A program made the translations under genes and the position numbers. 64,000 bases of DNA from the NCBI RefSeq assembly GCF_018413645.1, contig NZ_JAHCDA010000001.1, forward strand, positions 434,001 to 498,000, written 5' to 3'. This stretch comes from Roseococcus pinisoli (GTDB lineage: Bacteria > Pseudomonadota > Alphaproteobacteria > Acetobacterales > Acetobacteraceae). Positions 9,640 to 18,275 of the stretch are shown in pieces (position 1 is the stretch's first letter; each line of letters starts with the position of its first letter). The notes under the pieces were generated by a model, which worked only from the letters and a program-made list of their open reading frames with translations, ran no database searches and was not told where the DNA came from.

Positions 9640-11040
9640 TCAGCGGCCGCGGGCCATGAACCCGCGCGACTGGTTCCCGCCGCCCGAGCTCGGGCGCTTC
9701 CGCCCTTCGCTCGCCGGCTTCACCCAGTTGCGCTGCTCCTGCGCCGGGCGGGCCGCACCGCGCTGCTCCTGCCGGTCGCCATGCTCCGAACGCGCACCCT
9801 GGTGGCCGCCGTGATCGCGCTTCGGCTGGCGATGCTGCTGCTGCTGGGGCGCACCGCCCCGGCCGCGCTGCGGGCGCGTCGGCGTGGCGCGCTCGTTCAG
9901 CGGGATGGTCGGGTTGGAGCGCTGGTCCTCGGTGTCGATCTTCTGGCGCGTCGTCCGCTCGATGGCGCGCAGCAGCCCCACCTCGTCCGGCGCGACCAGC
10001 GCGATGGCCTGGCCCGAGGCGCCCGCGCGGGCCGTACGGCCGATGCGGTGCACATAGGTCTCGGGCACTTCCGGCAGCTCGTGCTGGATGACATGCGTCA
10101 CCTCCGGCACATCGATGCCGCGGGCGGCGATGTCGGTCGCCACCAGGATGGGCGCCTTGCCCGACTTGAACTCGGCCAAAGCGCGCTCGCGCTGAGACTG
10201 ACCCTTGTTGCCGTGGATGGCGTTGGCGTTGAGGCCGTCCATCTCCAGGTTCTTCACGATCTTGTCCGCACCATGCTTGGTGCGGGCGAAGACCAGCACG
10301 CGGCCCACGCCCTCGCCGCGCAGGATGCCGGCCAGGGCGCCGCGCTTGGCCGCGCCGTCCAGGATGATCACGCGCTGGTTCACGCGCTCGGCCGTCGTGG
10401 CCACGGGCGTGACTTCCACCCGCACCGGCTCGGTCAGCATGGCATCGGCCAGCTTGGCGATCGCCGGCGGCATGGTGGCGCTGAAGAACATCGTCCGGCG
10501 CTCCTTCGGCACCTGGGCGACGATCTTGTTGATGACGGGGAAGAAGCCCTGGTCGAGCATCTGGTCGGCCTCGTCGAGGACGAGCACCTCCGTCATGTCG
10601 AGGCGCGCATGGCGCGTCTGCATGTGGTCGACCAGGCGGCCCGGCGTCGCCACGAGGACGTCGACGCCGCGCGCCAGGGCACGCTGCTGCGGCACATGGC
10701 CGACGCCGCCGAAGACGGTGGCGACGGAGAAGCCCATGTGGCGGCCGTAGCTCTTGAAGGACTCGGCGATCTGCGAGGCGAGCTCGCGCGTCGGCGAGAG
10801 CACCAGCACGCGGCAGCCGCCGCGCGGCGGGCGCCCGCCGCCCTCGGCGAGGCGGTGGAGGATCGGCAGGGCGAAGGCGGCGGTCTTGCCGGTGCCGGTC
10901 TGCGCGATGCCCAGGATGTCACGGCCCGTGAGGGCCGGGGGAATGGCCTGCGCCTGGATCGGCGTCGGCGTGGTGTGGCCGGCCTGCTCCAGCGCAGTCA
11001 GGAGGAGCGGGTTGAGGTTCAGCTCGGCGAAAGTGGTCAT
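9640..11040 (-). CDS. DEAD-box RNA helicase, RhlE-like
   Basis: An ATP-dependent RNA helicase of about 466 residues. Helicase motifs occur in order: AQTGTGKT (46-53), PTRELA, TPGRL, DEAD (156-159), SAT (187-189), ATDIAARGID and HRIGRTARAG (about 331-340). A low-complexity Arg/Gln/Gly-rich tail from about residue 375 is typical of RNA-binding extensions in RhlE-like helicases and ends in SRGFMARGR. The ATG at 11040 is chosen because the MTTFAELNL N-terminus is family-like; the open frame to 11211 is leader. About 200 nt lie between a candidate promoter and this start. Such helicases remodel rRNA or mRNA structure, often at low temperature. Confidence 0.93.
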   Translation of the reverse strand: MTTFAELNLNPLLLTALEQAGHTTPTPIQAQAIPPALTGRDILGIAQTGTGKTAAFALPILHRLAEGGGRPPRGGCRVLVLSPTRELASQIAESFKSYGRHMGFSVATVFGGVGHVPQQRALARGVDVLVATPGRLVDHMQTRHARLDMTEVLVLDEADQMLDQGFFPVINKIVAQVPKERRTMFFSATMPPAIAKLADAMLTEPVRVEVTPVATTAERVNQRVIILDGAAKRGALAGILRGEGVGRVLVFARTKHGADKIVKNLEMDGLNANAIHGNKGQSQRERALAEFKSGKAPILVATDIAARGIDVPEVTHVIQHELPEVPETYVHRIGRTARAGASGQAIALVAPDEVGLLRAIERTTRQKIDTEDQRSNPTIPLNERATPTRPQRGRGGAPQQQQHRQPKRDHGGHQGARSEHGDRQEQRGAARPAQEQRNWVKPASEGRKRPSSGGGNQSRGFMARGR

Positions 11041-11255
11041 GATGAGTCCAGCTGCACGGCGCGCGTCGTCGCGGCCGTGGGAGAGTAGGGTGGACACCCC
11101 GCGTGGCTGGGTTGTTCCGGGAGAGCGCATCGAAAGGTCCGGCAGTTCGGCTGCCTGTGTCGCCCGACCCATGATCCTAGAAGGACAATGGACAGGCATG
11201 GCGCCGCTCACGCGGCCGGACCCTGGCGAGCATGCGAGCCCGCTTGGATGGGGCA

Positions 11256-11284
11256 GATATGCTGCATTGCAAAAGAAAAAGCAA
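11256..11284 (-). promoter_or_regulatory. Candidate promoter of the DEAD-box helicase, giving a leader of about 200 nt
   Basis: On the minus strand TTGCTT is separated by 17 bp from CATATC, in the only AT-rich patch of this gap. Transcription from here would give an untranslated leader of about 200 nt before the ATG at 11040. Cold-shock-type RNA helicase genes often have long structured leaders. Confidence 0.4.
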
Positions 11285-11314
11285 GGACGAACGCGTCGCC
11301 CCTGCCCTACAGCC

Positions 11315-11899
11315 TCAGCGATAGATGGCTTCGATCAGGTATTCGTAGCTGTCGGCGTTCATCGCCGCCGTCGCCGGATCCTGCTTCGCCAGGATGATCG
11401 ACCGCTGCGGCTGGTAGGCCACGTCCCGCGTGCGGATGGAGATGTGGCTGACCTCGTGCACCACGATGCCGAAGCGGCTGTCTTGCCCGCGATCGGCGGC
11501 GCGGAAGAAGGTCTCGCAAAAGCCCAGGGCACCATCGCTGGGGCGCGCATAGGCCGCGGGGCGGTTCTGGCAGTGGCTGGAATGATTGCAGGCCGTGTCT
11601 TCCGGCCGTCCCTGCGCGGCGCGGGCGGCGATGCGCTCCAGGTTGCTCATCACCAGCTTGGTCGGCGTCGTGCCGAACCAGCGGCGCAGCTCCGGATGGC
11701 GGGGATCGGCGGCGAGGCGCTTGAGCGAATAGCGGATCGCGCCATGCGCCTCCACGAAGGCGGCGTCGATCAGCGCCAGCTCCGCCGCGCTGCAGGTCCC
11801 GTCGGGGGGCGGGGTGTCGACGGTCTTCACATGGGATTGCGCACCGGCCGGGCTGGCCAGCAACGCGAAGGCGACGAGGACGACGCGGAACAGGGTCAT
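11315..11899 (-). CDS. Exported aspzincin-like (M35-type) metallopeptidase
   Basis: A 194-residue secreted protein begins with a clear signal peptide (residues 1 to about 21, ending SPAGAQS). The core has the zinc motif HEVSH (148-152) followed by Asp159 and Tyr162. This fits the HExxH plus downstream Asp pattern of the deuterolysin/lysine-specific endopeptidase (M35, aspzincin) group, and NADSYEYL near the C-terminus is also typical. Cys36, Cys104, Cys110 and Cys128 probably form disulfides. It would act in the periplasm or outside the cell. The gene is transcribed toward the helicase, about 57 bp ahead of that gene's candidate promoter. The family call is strong; the substrate is unknown. 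Confidence 0.82.
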   Translation of the reverse strand: MTLFRVVLVAFALLASPAGAQSHVKTVDTPPPDGTCSAAELALIDAAFVEAHGAIRYSLKRLAADPRHPELRRWFGTTPTKLVMSNLERIAARAAQGRPEDTACNHSSHCQNRPAAYARPSDGALGFCETFFRAADRGQDSRFGIVVHEVSHISIRTRDVAYQPQRSIILAKQDPATAAMNADSYEYLIEAIYR

Positions 11900-12117
11900 G
11901 GCCGGCTTTCTCAGATCATATTCCCCGGCAATTTTCCAGACGCCACGTGGCGAAATTGCGGTGGGCGGGCCGTCTTCGCGCCCGCGCAGGCCCCTGGCAT
12001 GCGCAACTGTCTGTAGGCGGCGCGGCGCGAATCCGGCATGACCGCGGACCACCCCGGGGCCAGCCCCTGGGCCATCCCCCGGATCAATTTCCTGGGGCAC
12101 CGGACGGTGACGCACCC

Positions 12118-13833
12118 ATGCTGAGGCAGTTCCTCACCTTCTACCGGCCGCACAAGCGGCTTCTCCTGCTGGATTTCGGCTGCGCCGCGCTCTCGGGCAT
12201 GCTCGAGCTCGGCTTCCCCATGGCCGTGCGCGGCTTCCTGGACCACCTGCTGCCCCAGCAGGACATGCAGCTCATCGTCCTGGCCGTCATGGCGCTGCTG
12301 ATGGTCTATGTCGCCAATGCCGCGCTGATGGCCATCGTGACCTATTGGGGCCACGTGCTGGGCATCGCCATCGAGACCGAACTGCGCCGCCGCGCCTTCG
12401 ACCACCTGATGAAACTCTCCTTCCGCTTCTACGACAGCCAGAAGACCGGCCACCTGGTGGGCCGCGTGACCAAGAACCTCGAGGATATCGGCGAGGTGGC
12501 GCATCACGGGCCGGAAGACCTGCTGATCGCCGTCCTCACCTTCCTCGGCGCCTTCACGCTCATGGTGCTGGTGAGCCCGGGCCTCGCCCTCATCACCGCC
12601 GCCATCGTGCCGATCATGGCCATCCTGGTCGCGCGCTACGGCGGGCGGATGACGCAGAACTGGCAGGCGCAGTTCGGCCGCGTCGGCGCCTTCAACGCGC
12701 GCATCGAGGAAGCCGTCGGCGGCATCCGCGTCGTGAAGGCCTTCGCCAACGAGGCGCATGAGCGCGCGCTCTTCGAGAGCGACAACCAGCAGTACCGGAC
12801 CACGAAGCTCGAGGCCTACCGCATCATGGCGGCCAGCCAGACGCTGAGCTACCTCGGCATGCGGCTCGTGCAGCTGGTGGTGATGCTGGCCGGCGCGGTG
12901 ATGATCGTGCGCGGCAGCCTCTCCGTCGGCGACTTCGTGGCCTTCCTGCTGCTGGTCGGCGTCTTCTACCGCCCGCTCGACAAGATCAGCTCGGTCATCG
13001 AGACCTATCCGCGCGGCATCGCGGGCTTCCGCTCCTACCTGAACCTGATGGCGACCGAGCCGGACATCGCCGACCGGCCCGGCGCGCGCCCGGCCCCGCC
13101 CCTGCGCGGCGAGCTCCGCTTCGAGAAGGTGAGCTTCGGCTACACGCCCGACCGGCCGATCCTGCGCAGCCTCGACCTGCATGTGGAGGCCGGGAAGACC
13201 GTGGCGCTCGTCGGCCCCTCGGGCGCGGGAAAGACGACGATCTGCTCGCTGCTGCCGCGCTTCTACGAGGTGGAGGCGGGCCGCATCACCATCGACGGCA
13301 TCGACCTGCGCGACATGACGCTGGAATCCCTGCGCGGCCAGATCGGCATCGTGCAGCAGGACGTCTTCCTCTTCGCCGGCACGCTGCGGGAGAACATCGC
13401 CTATGGCCGCCTGGGCGCGACCGAGGCGGAGATCCGCGAGGCCGCGCACCGCGCCCGGCTCGACGAGCTGCTGGCGGACCTGCCGCTCGGCCTCGACACC
13501 CCGATCGGTGAGCGCGGCGTGAAGCTCTCGGGCGGGCAGAAGCAGCGCCTGGCCATCGCGCGCATCTTCCTGCGAAACCCGCCCATCCTGATCCTCGACG
13601 AGGCGACCTCCGCGCTCGACACCGTGACCGAGGGGCTGATCCAGCAATCCCTGGCCGAGCTTGCCGAGGGCCGCACGACGCTGGTCATCGCCCATCGGCT
13701 GGCCACCATCCGCGGGGCCGACCGCATCCTGGTGGTGACGGAGAGCGGCATCGCCGAGCAGGGCTCGCATCGCGAGCTCATCGAGGCCGGCGGCATCTAC
13801 CGTGGGCTGCACACCGCCCAATCGGATATCTAG
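12118..13833 (+). CDS. ABC transporter, fused permease and ATP-binding protein (exporter type)
   Basis: A 571-residue half-transporter fuses a six-helix type I exporter membrane domain (about 1-310) to a nucleotide-binding domain (about 335-571). The ATPase has Walker A GPSGAGKTT (about 366-374), signature LSGGQKQR (about 471-478), Walker B ILILDEATS and the H-loop HRL. It would work as a homodimer, like MsbA-type lipid or multidrug exporters. The ATG at 12118 is chosen because the preceding frame is not protein-like. It is divergent from the aspzincin gene. The substrate cannot be told from the sequence; a lipid, lipopeptide or drug is possible. Confidence 0.9.
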   Translation: MLRQFLTFYRPHKRLLLLDFGCAALSGMLELGFPMAVRGFLDHLLPQQDMQLIVLAVMALLMVYVANAALMAIVTYWGHVLGIAIETELRRRAFDHLMKLSFRFYDSQKTGHLVGRVTKNLEDIGEVAHHGPEDLLIAVLTFLGAFTLMVLVSPGLALITAAIVPIMAILVARYGGRMTQNWQAQFGRVGAFNARIEEAVGGIRVVKAFANEAHERALFESDNQQYRTTKLEAYRIMAASQTLSYLGMRLVQLVVMLAGAVMIVRGSLSVGDFVAFLLLVGVFYRPLDKISSVIETYPRGIAGFRSYLNLMATEPDIADRPGARPAPPLRGELRFEKVSFGYTPDRPILRSLDLHVEAGKTVALVGPSGAGKTTICSLLPRFYEVEAGRITIDGIDLRDMTLESLRGQIGIVQQDVFLFAGTLRENIAYGRLGATEAEIREAAHRARLDELLADLPLGLDTPIGERGVKLSGGQKQRLAIARIFLRNPPILILDEATSALDTVTEGLIQQSLAELAEGRTTLVIAHRLATIRGADRILVVTESGIAEQGSHRELIEAGGIYRGLHTAQSDI

Positions 13834-13845
13834 GCCCTCTATTCC

Positions 13846-13868
13846 GGCCGGATCTTCGGGGCCCGGCC
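13846..13868 (+). terminator. Weak hairpin after the ABC exporter gene
   Basis: GGCCGG and CCGGCC pair across an 11-nt loop, followed by TTC. The stem is short and the T-run minimal, so termination strength is doubtful. Confidence 0.3.
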
Positions 13869-13936
13869 TTCAAATCCCGAATTCCAGCCGCGCCGGCGAT
13901 GGCCGCGCGGCGCCGCAAATCTGCTAAGGTCTGACC

Positions 13937-14908
13937 ATGTCCGTCGTACTCCTCACCGTCCCGCCCGCCGAGGCGGATACCCGCCTCGACCGCTGGCTCC
14001 GGCGGCGCTACCCGGCCCTCACCCAGGGCGCGCTCCAGAAGATGCTGCGGACGGGCCAGATCCGCGTGGACGGCAAGCGGGCCGACGCCAATACCCGCCT
14101 CGGCGCCGGGGCCGAGCTGCGTGTGCCGCCGATGCCCAGCAAGCCTGCGCCCAAGGCCGAGCCGAAGCCCATTTCCGAGACGGTGGCGGCCGAGATCCAG
14201 TCCCGCGTGCTCTATCGCGACGACAGCGTGATCGTCATCGACAAGCCCCCCGGCCTGGCCGTGCAGGGCGGCCCCGGCATCACCAAGCATGTCGACGGCA
14301 TGCTGGATGCCCTGGCCGATGGCGGCGAGAAGCCGCGCCTCGTGCACCGGCTGGACCGCGACACCTCGGGCGTCCTGGTCGTCGCCCGCACCGCGGCTGC
14401 CGCGGCCCATCTCGCCAAGGCCTTCCGCGGCCGCGACATGGAGAAGACCTACTGGGCCATCGTGGTCGGCCAGCCCGAGCATGCCGGCGGCCGCATCTCC
14501 ATGCCGCTGGCCCGCGAGAACGGCCCGCGCGGCGAGCGCACTGTCCCGGCCGCGCCGGGCGAGACCGGCCTGCGCTCGGTCACCGACTACAACACGCTCG
14601 ACGCCGCCAAGCGCCGCGCCGCCTTCCTGGAGATGAAGCCGCATACGGGGCGCACCCACCAGCTTCGTGTCCATTGCGCCGAGGGGCTGCGTTGCCCCAT
14701 CCTGGGCGACGGCAAGTACGGCGGCGAGGCCGCGCATCTGGAGGGCCTGTCCGGCAGCCTCCACCTGCACGCCCGCTCGCTGAAACTGCCGCATCCCGAG
14801 GGCGGCACGCTGGAGGTCAGCGCCGCGCCGCCCGCCCATTTCGAGGCGACCATGGGCTTCTTCGGCTTCGACAACCCGGCGCCCTACAAGCCGCGGCGCC
14901 AGAAATGA
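13937..14908 (+). CDS. RluA-family 23S rRNA/tRNA pseudouridine synthase (RluC/RluD-like)
   Basis: A 323-residue pseudouridine synthase. An S4 RNA-binding domain occupies about residues 12-75 (DTRLDRWLRRRYP, LRTGQIRVDGKR). The RluA catalytic domain follows, with the signature HRLDRDTSGVLVVAR carrying the catalytic Asp, and the GRTHQLRVH segment. The architecture matches RluC/RluD enzymes that modify helices of 23S rRNA, though the exact uridines cannot be deduced. It opens a tightly coupled group: its TGA overlaps the ATG of the AsmA-like gene, and ATP12 and acylphosphatase genes follow. Confidence 0.92.
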   Translation: MSVVLLTVPPAEADTRLDRWLRRRYPALTQGALQKMLRTGQIRVDGKRADANTRLGAGAELRVPPMPSKPAPKAEPKPISETVAAEIQSRVLYRDDSVIVIDKPPGLAVQGGPGITKHVDGMLDALADGGEKPRLVHRLDRDTSGVLVVARTAAAAAHLAKAFRGRDMEKTYWAIVVGQPEHAGGRISMPLARENGPRGERTVPAAPGETGLRSVTDYNTLDAAKRRAAFLEMKPHTGRTHQLRVHCAEGLRCPILGDGKYGGEAAHLEGLSGSLHLHARSLKLPHPEGGTLEVSAAPPAHFEATMGFFGFDNPAPYKPRRQK

Positions 14909-17283
14909 AGAAGATCCTCCTCATCGTGGCGGCGGTGATCGTCGCCATCCCGGTGCTCGCGATCGGCGGCTTCCTGCTGTTCTTCGATGCCGACAGCTTC
15001 CGCCCGCGCCTGGCCCAGGCCGTGCAGGACGCGACGGGCCGCGAGTTCCGCATCGAGGGCCCGCTGCGCCTCTCGCCCGCGCTGACGCCGACCGTCTCGG
15101 TCAATGGTCTCTCGCTCGCCAATATCCCCGGCGGCAGCTCGCCCGAGATGCTGCGCATCGCCCATGCCGAGCTGCGCCTGGGGCTGATCGCGCTGATCGG
15201 CGGGCGGATCGAGGTCGCGAGCCTGACGCTGGAAGGCGGCCGCCTGCTGCTGGAGAAGCAGAACTGGCAGATGGGCCGCGCGCCCGCGCCGGCCCCCGCC
15301 ACCCCCGCGCCCGCCGCCGCGCCCTCGCGCCCGCTGGTGCTCGACATCCGCAGCGCCACGCTGAAGGACTGGGTCGTCACCTATGAGGGCGAGGAGATCC
15401 GCGTCCCGCAGGCCCGCCTCACCGGGACGGGCGCGGATTCGCCGCTCGACCTCACCGCGACCATCGTCGCCCGGGGCGCGGAGACCCTGCTGGAGGGCCG
15501 CATCGGCCCGCCCATGCGCTTCGCCGCCGCCGATCCCTGGCCCTTCCGCCTCTCGGCCGTGCTACCGGGCGCGCGCGTCTCGGCCGAGGGCCGGAAGACG
15601 GGCAACGACTGGCAGGCCGCCCTTTCCGCCGATGTGCCCCGCCTGGAGGCGCTGAGCGCCCTCGCCGGCCGTCCGCTGCCGGCGCTGACCGGGATCGACC
15701 TGCGCGCCCAGGCGGCGCTGACGGGCGGCGTGCCGAGCCTCGCCGGGATCGAGGGCCGCATCGGCGGCGGCGAGATCATCGCTGGCCTCGTCGTCACCAG
15801 CGCCACCGTCACCCAGGCCTCGCTGCAGGGGCCCTCGCAGGTCGCGGCGGCGGGGACCTATCGCGGCCAGCCCGTCACGCTGCAGGGCGAATTCCTGCCG
15901 GCGGCGCTCCAGGCGGGCACGCCCGGCCCCGTCACGCTGCGCCTCGGCGCGGCCGGCGCCAATTTCACCCTGCAGGGTTCCTGGCCCGGCGAGCTGACCC
16001 TGGAGGGCACGGCGCCCGACCTCGCGGCCCTGGCCGCGCTGGCGCAGCAGCCGCTGCCGCCGCTGCGCGACGTCACGCTGCGCGCGACCGTGGCGCCCAT
16101 CGGCGACCGCTTCGCCCAGGGCGCGCGGATCGGCCAGTTCGCCCTTGCTTCCTCGGGTGGGGACCTCGGCGGCGCGCTGGAGCTGCAATGGGCCCCGCGA
16201 CCCAGCGTGAAGGGCCGCCTGACCTCGACCCGGCTGGATGTCGCGGCCTTCCGCCCAGGGCCGGCCACGGCACCTGCTGGCCCGGCACCCGCCGCTCCCG
16301 CGGCCGCCCCGCCGCCGCCGCCAGCCTCCGGCCGCCTCATCCCGGACATCGCGGTCGACGTCGCGCCGCTGCGGCTCTTCGACGCCGACCTGACCTTCGA
16401 CCTGGCGGAGCTGCGCAACGGCGCGCTCACCGCGCGGCAGGTGCGCGGGCACCTCGTGAACCAGGCGGGCGCCGCTCGGCTCGATCCCTTCTCGGCCACC
16501 CTGCCGGGCGGCACGCTGAACCTGCGCCTCGCGGCCGACGCCAATGCCACGCCACCGGCCCTGCAGGGCGCCGGCGGCGGCCAGGGCCTCGACCCCGTCG
16601 CGCTGCTCCGCGCACTGGGCATCCAAAGCCCGCTCTCCGGCCGCACCGACCTCGCGATGGACCTGCGCGGCCAGGGCGCGACGACACGGGCCCTCGCGGC
16701 CACGGCGACCGGCCATCTCGGCCTCGCCGTGACGGAGGGGCGGCTTTCGGGCCGCCCCGCCCAGACGCTGGCGCAGATCCCGGGCCTGAACGGCGAGATG
16801 ACGCTCTCCTGCCTCGCGATCCGCGCCGAGGCCGATCGCGGCATCGCCGCCATGCGCCCGCTCTACCTCGAGGGCGCGCCGGGCCGCCTCGGCGGCGAGG
16901 GCACGCTGAACCTGCGCGACGAGACCCTTTCGATGCGCTTCACGACGGACCTGCGGGTCGCGGGCGTGCGGCTGCGCGCGCCCGTCCCGCTGACCGGCAC
17001 GCTGGCCGCGCCGCGTCTGGAGATGACCGGCGTGGCGCAAGGCGCGCTCGCGGGCGAGCTGGGCGACCGGCTGGAGCGGGCGATCCCCGGCATCGGCGGC
17101 TTCCTGCCGCAGCAGAGCGGCGGCCCCTCCCTGCCCGATTGCGCCTCGGCCCTGGCCGCGGCGCGCGGCGGCAGGCCGGGCCCGGTTCCCGCGGCACGCG
17201 AGGCCCCGGCGCCCGCGCACGCCCCGGCGGAGCGGCGCCAGCCGGATCTGAACAATCTCCTGCGTGGAATCCTGGGACGGTAG
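14905..17283 (+). CDS. AsmA-family protein
   Basis: A 792-residue AsmA-like protein has one N-terminal membrane anchor (about residues 4-27) and a long periplasmic region of repeated beta-rich segments. The AsmA N-terminal block is recognisable (DSFRPRLAQAVQDATGR, then NGLSLANIPG). The C-terminal block contains GHLGLAVTEGRLSGR and a LSMRFTTDLRVAG strand. Pro/Ala-rich linkers occur near residues 130-150 and 455-485. AsmA/TamB-type proteins are proposed to form lipid-conducting bridges between inner and outer membranes. The ATG overlaps the stop of the pseudouridine synthase (ATGA), implying translational coupling. It may complement the Lpt and Mla genes elsewhere in this window in envelope maintenance. 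Confidence 0.88.
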   Translation: MKKILLIVAAVIVAIPVLAIGGFLLFFDADSFRPRLAQAVQDATGREFRIEGPLRLSPALTPTVSVNGLSLANIPGGSSPEMLRIAHAELRLGLIALIGGRIEVASLTLEGGRLLLEKQNWQMGRAPAPAPATPAPAAAPSRPLVLDIRSATLKDWVVTYEGEEIRVPQARLTGTGADSPLDLTATIVARGAETLLEGRIGPPMRFAAADPWPFRLSAVLPGARVSAEGRKTGNDWQAALSADVPRLEALSALAGRPLPALTGIDLRAQAALTGGVPSLAGIEGRIGGGEIIAGLVVTSATVTQASLQGPSQVAAAGTYRGQPVTLQGEFLPAALQAGTPGPVTLRLGAAGANFTLQGSWPGELTLEGTAPDLAALAALAQQPLPPLRDVTLRATVAPIGDRFAQGARIGQFALASSGGDLGGALELQWAPRPSVKGRLTSTRLDVAAFRPGPATAPAGPAPAAPAAAPPPPPASGRLIPDIAVDVAPLRLFDADLTFDLAELRNGALTARQVRGHLVNQAGAARLDPFSATLPGGTLNLRLAADANATPPALQGAGGGQGLDPVALLRALGIQSPLSGRTDLAMDLRGQGATTRALAATATGHLGLAVTEGRLSGRPAQTLAQIPGLNGEMTLSCLAIRAEADRGIAAMRPLYLEGAPGRLGGEGTLNLRDETLSMRFTTDLRVAGVRLRAPVPLTGTLAAPRLEMTGVAQGALAGELGDRLERAIPGIGGFLPQQSGGPSLPDCASALAAARGGRPGPVPAAREAPAPAHAPAERRQPDLNNLLRGILGR

Positions 17284-17295
17284 GTTGAGGCACTG

Positions 17296-17994
17296 ATGAA
17301 GCGATTTTGGGACCAGGCCGCCTGCGTGGAGCAGGAAGGCGGCTTCACCGTTCTTCTCGACGGGCGGCCCATGCGCCTCCCCGGCGGCGGCAAGCTCCAC
17401 GCCGGAACGCGGGCGCTGGGCGAGGCGCTGGCGGAGGAATGGCAGGCGGCCGGCGGCAAGAAGGGCGGGGAGATGACCTGGGACGAGCTCCCCCTCACCC
17501 GCCTGACGGGCACCGCCGCCGAGCGCATCGCCCCCGCGCCGGAGGCCACCATCGCCGCCATCGCGAAATACGCGGAGACCGAGCTGCTCTGCTATCGCGC
17601 CGTCGACGAGGCCCTCGCTGCCCGGCAGGCCGAGGCCTGGGACCCCTGGCTCGATTGGGCCGCGCGGGAGCTGGACGTGGAGCTCGCCACGACCATCGGC
17701 ATCATGCCGATCCCGCAGGACGAGGGCGCCATGGCTTCCGTGCACCATGCGGTGGCCCAGCTCTCGCCCGTCGGACTCTCGGCACTGGGCGTGCTGGTGC
17801 CGGCCCTGGGCAGCCTGGTGCTGGGCATGGCCGTGCAGCGCGGCGCCCTGACCAGCGAGCAGGCGCACCGCCTCTCGATCCTCGACGAGCTCTACCAGGA
17901 GGAGCGCTGGGGACTCGACTGGGAGGCGGAGGACCGCCGGCACAAGGTGGCGGCCGACCTCGCCGTCGCCGCGCGCCTCGCCGCGCTCGCCTGA
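17296..17994 (+). CDS. ATP12-family F1-ATPase assembly chaperone
   Basis: The 232-residue product belongs to the ATP12 family, which in mitochondria binds the F1 alpha subunit during assembly of ATP synthase. Features are the N-terminal RFWDQAACVEQEGGFTVLLDGR, the ELPLTRL block, YAETELLCYRA and the C-terminal LYQEERWGLDWEAEDRR signature. The length is normal for alphaproteobacterial members. It starts 12 bp after the AsmA-like gene and its TGA overlaps the ATG of the acylphosphatase gene by one base. No F1F0 genes are in the window. The family is largely restricted to alphaproteobacteria and mitochondria, supporting the taxonomic placement. Confidence 0.93.
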   Translation: MKRFWDQAACVEQEGGFTVLLDGRPMRLPGGGKLHAGTRALGEALAEEWQAAGGKKGGEMTWDELPLTRLTGTAAERIAPAPEATIAAIAKYAETELLCYRAVDEALAARQAEAWDPWLDWAARELDVELATTIGIMPIPQDEGAMASVHHAVAQLSPVGLSALGVLVPALGSLVLGMAVQRGALTSEQAHRLSILDELYQEERWGLDWEAEDRRHKVAADLAVAARLAALA

Positions 17995-18266
17995 TGGCCG
18001 CCCTCGTCCGCATCGCCGGGCGGGTCCATGGCGTCGGCTACCGCCAGTGGCTGGTGCACGAGGCCAGGCGGAACGGCCTCTCGGGCTGGGTTCGCAATCG
18101 CCGGGACGGCACGGTCGAGGCCCTGCTCTCCGGCGAGCGGGACGCGCTTCAGGCGGTGCTCACCGCCTGCCGCCGCGGCCCTCCCGCCGCGCAGGTCACG
18201 AGCGTCGAGGAGGCCTTTGCCGAGCCGCCGGACGAGCCCGGCTTCATCCGCCTGCCGACGCTCTGA
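17994..18266 (+). CDS. Acylphosphatase
   Basis: A 90-residue acylphosphatase hydrolyses carboxyl-phosphate bonds such as those of acetyl phosphate. The active-site loop GRVHGVGYRQW carries the phosphate-binding Arg, and the catalytic Asn lies in LSGWVRNRRDGTVEALLSG. The small alpha/beta fold and length match the family. The ATG overlaps the preceding TGA (TGATG), so it is translationally coupled to the ATP12 gene. It ends only 9 bp from the stop of the convergent MBL-fold gene, with no room for a separate terminator. Confidence 0.93.
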   Translation: MAALVRIAGRVHGVGYRQWLVHEARRNGLSGWVRNRRDGTVEALLSGERDALQAVLTACRRGPPAAQVTSVEEAFAEPPDEPGFIRLPTL

Positions 18267-18275
18267 CCGCCAAGG

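Noticed and set aside
15562-17943. A 793-residue minus-strand frame opposite the AsmA-like and ATP12 genes
   Set aside because: It is an antisense artefact of GC-biased third codon positions.
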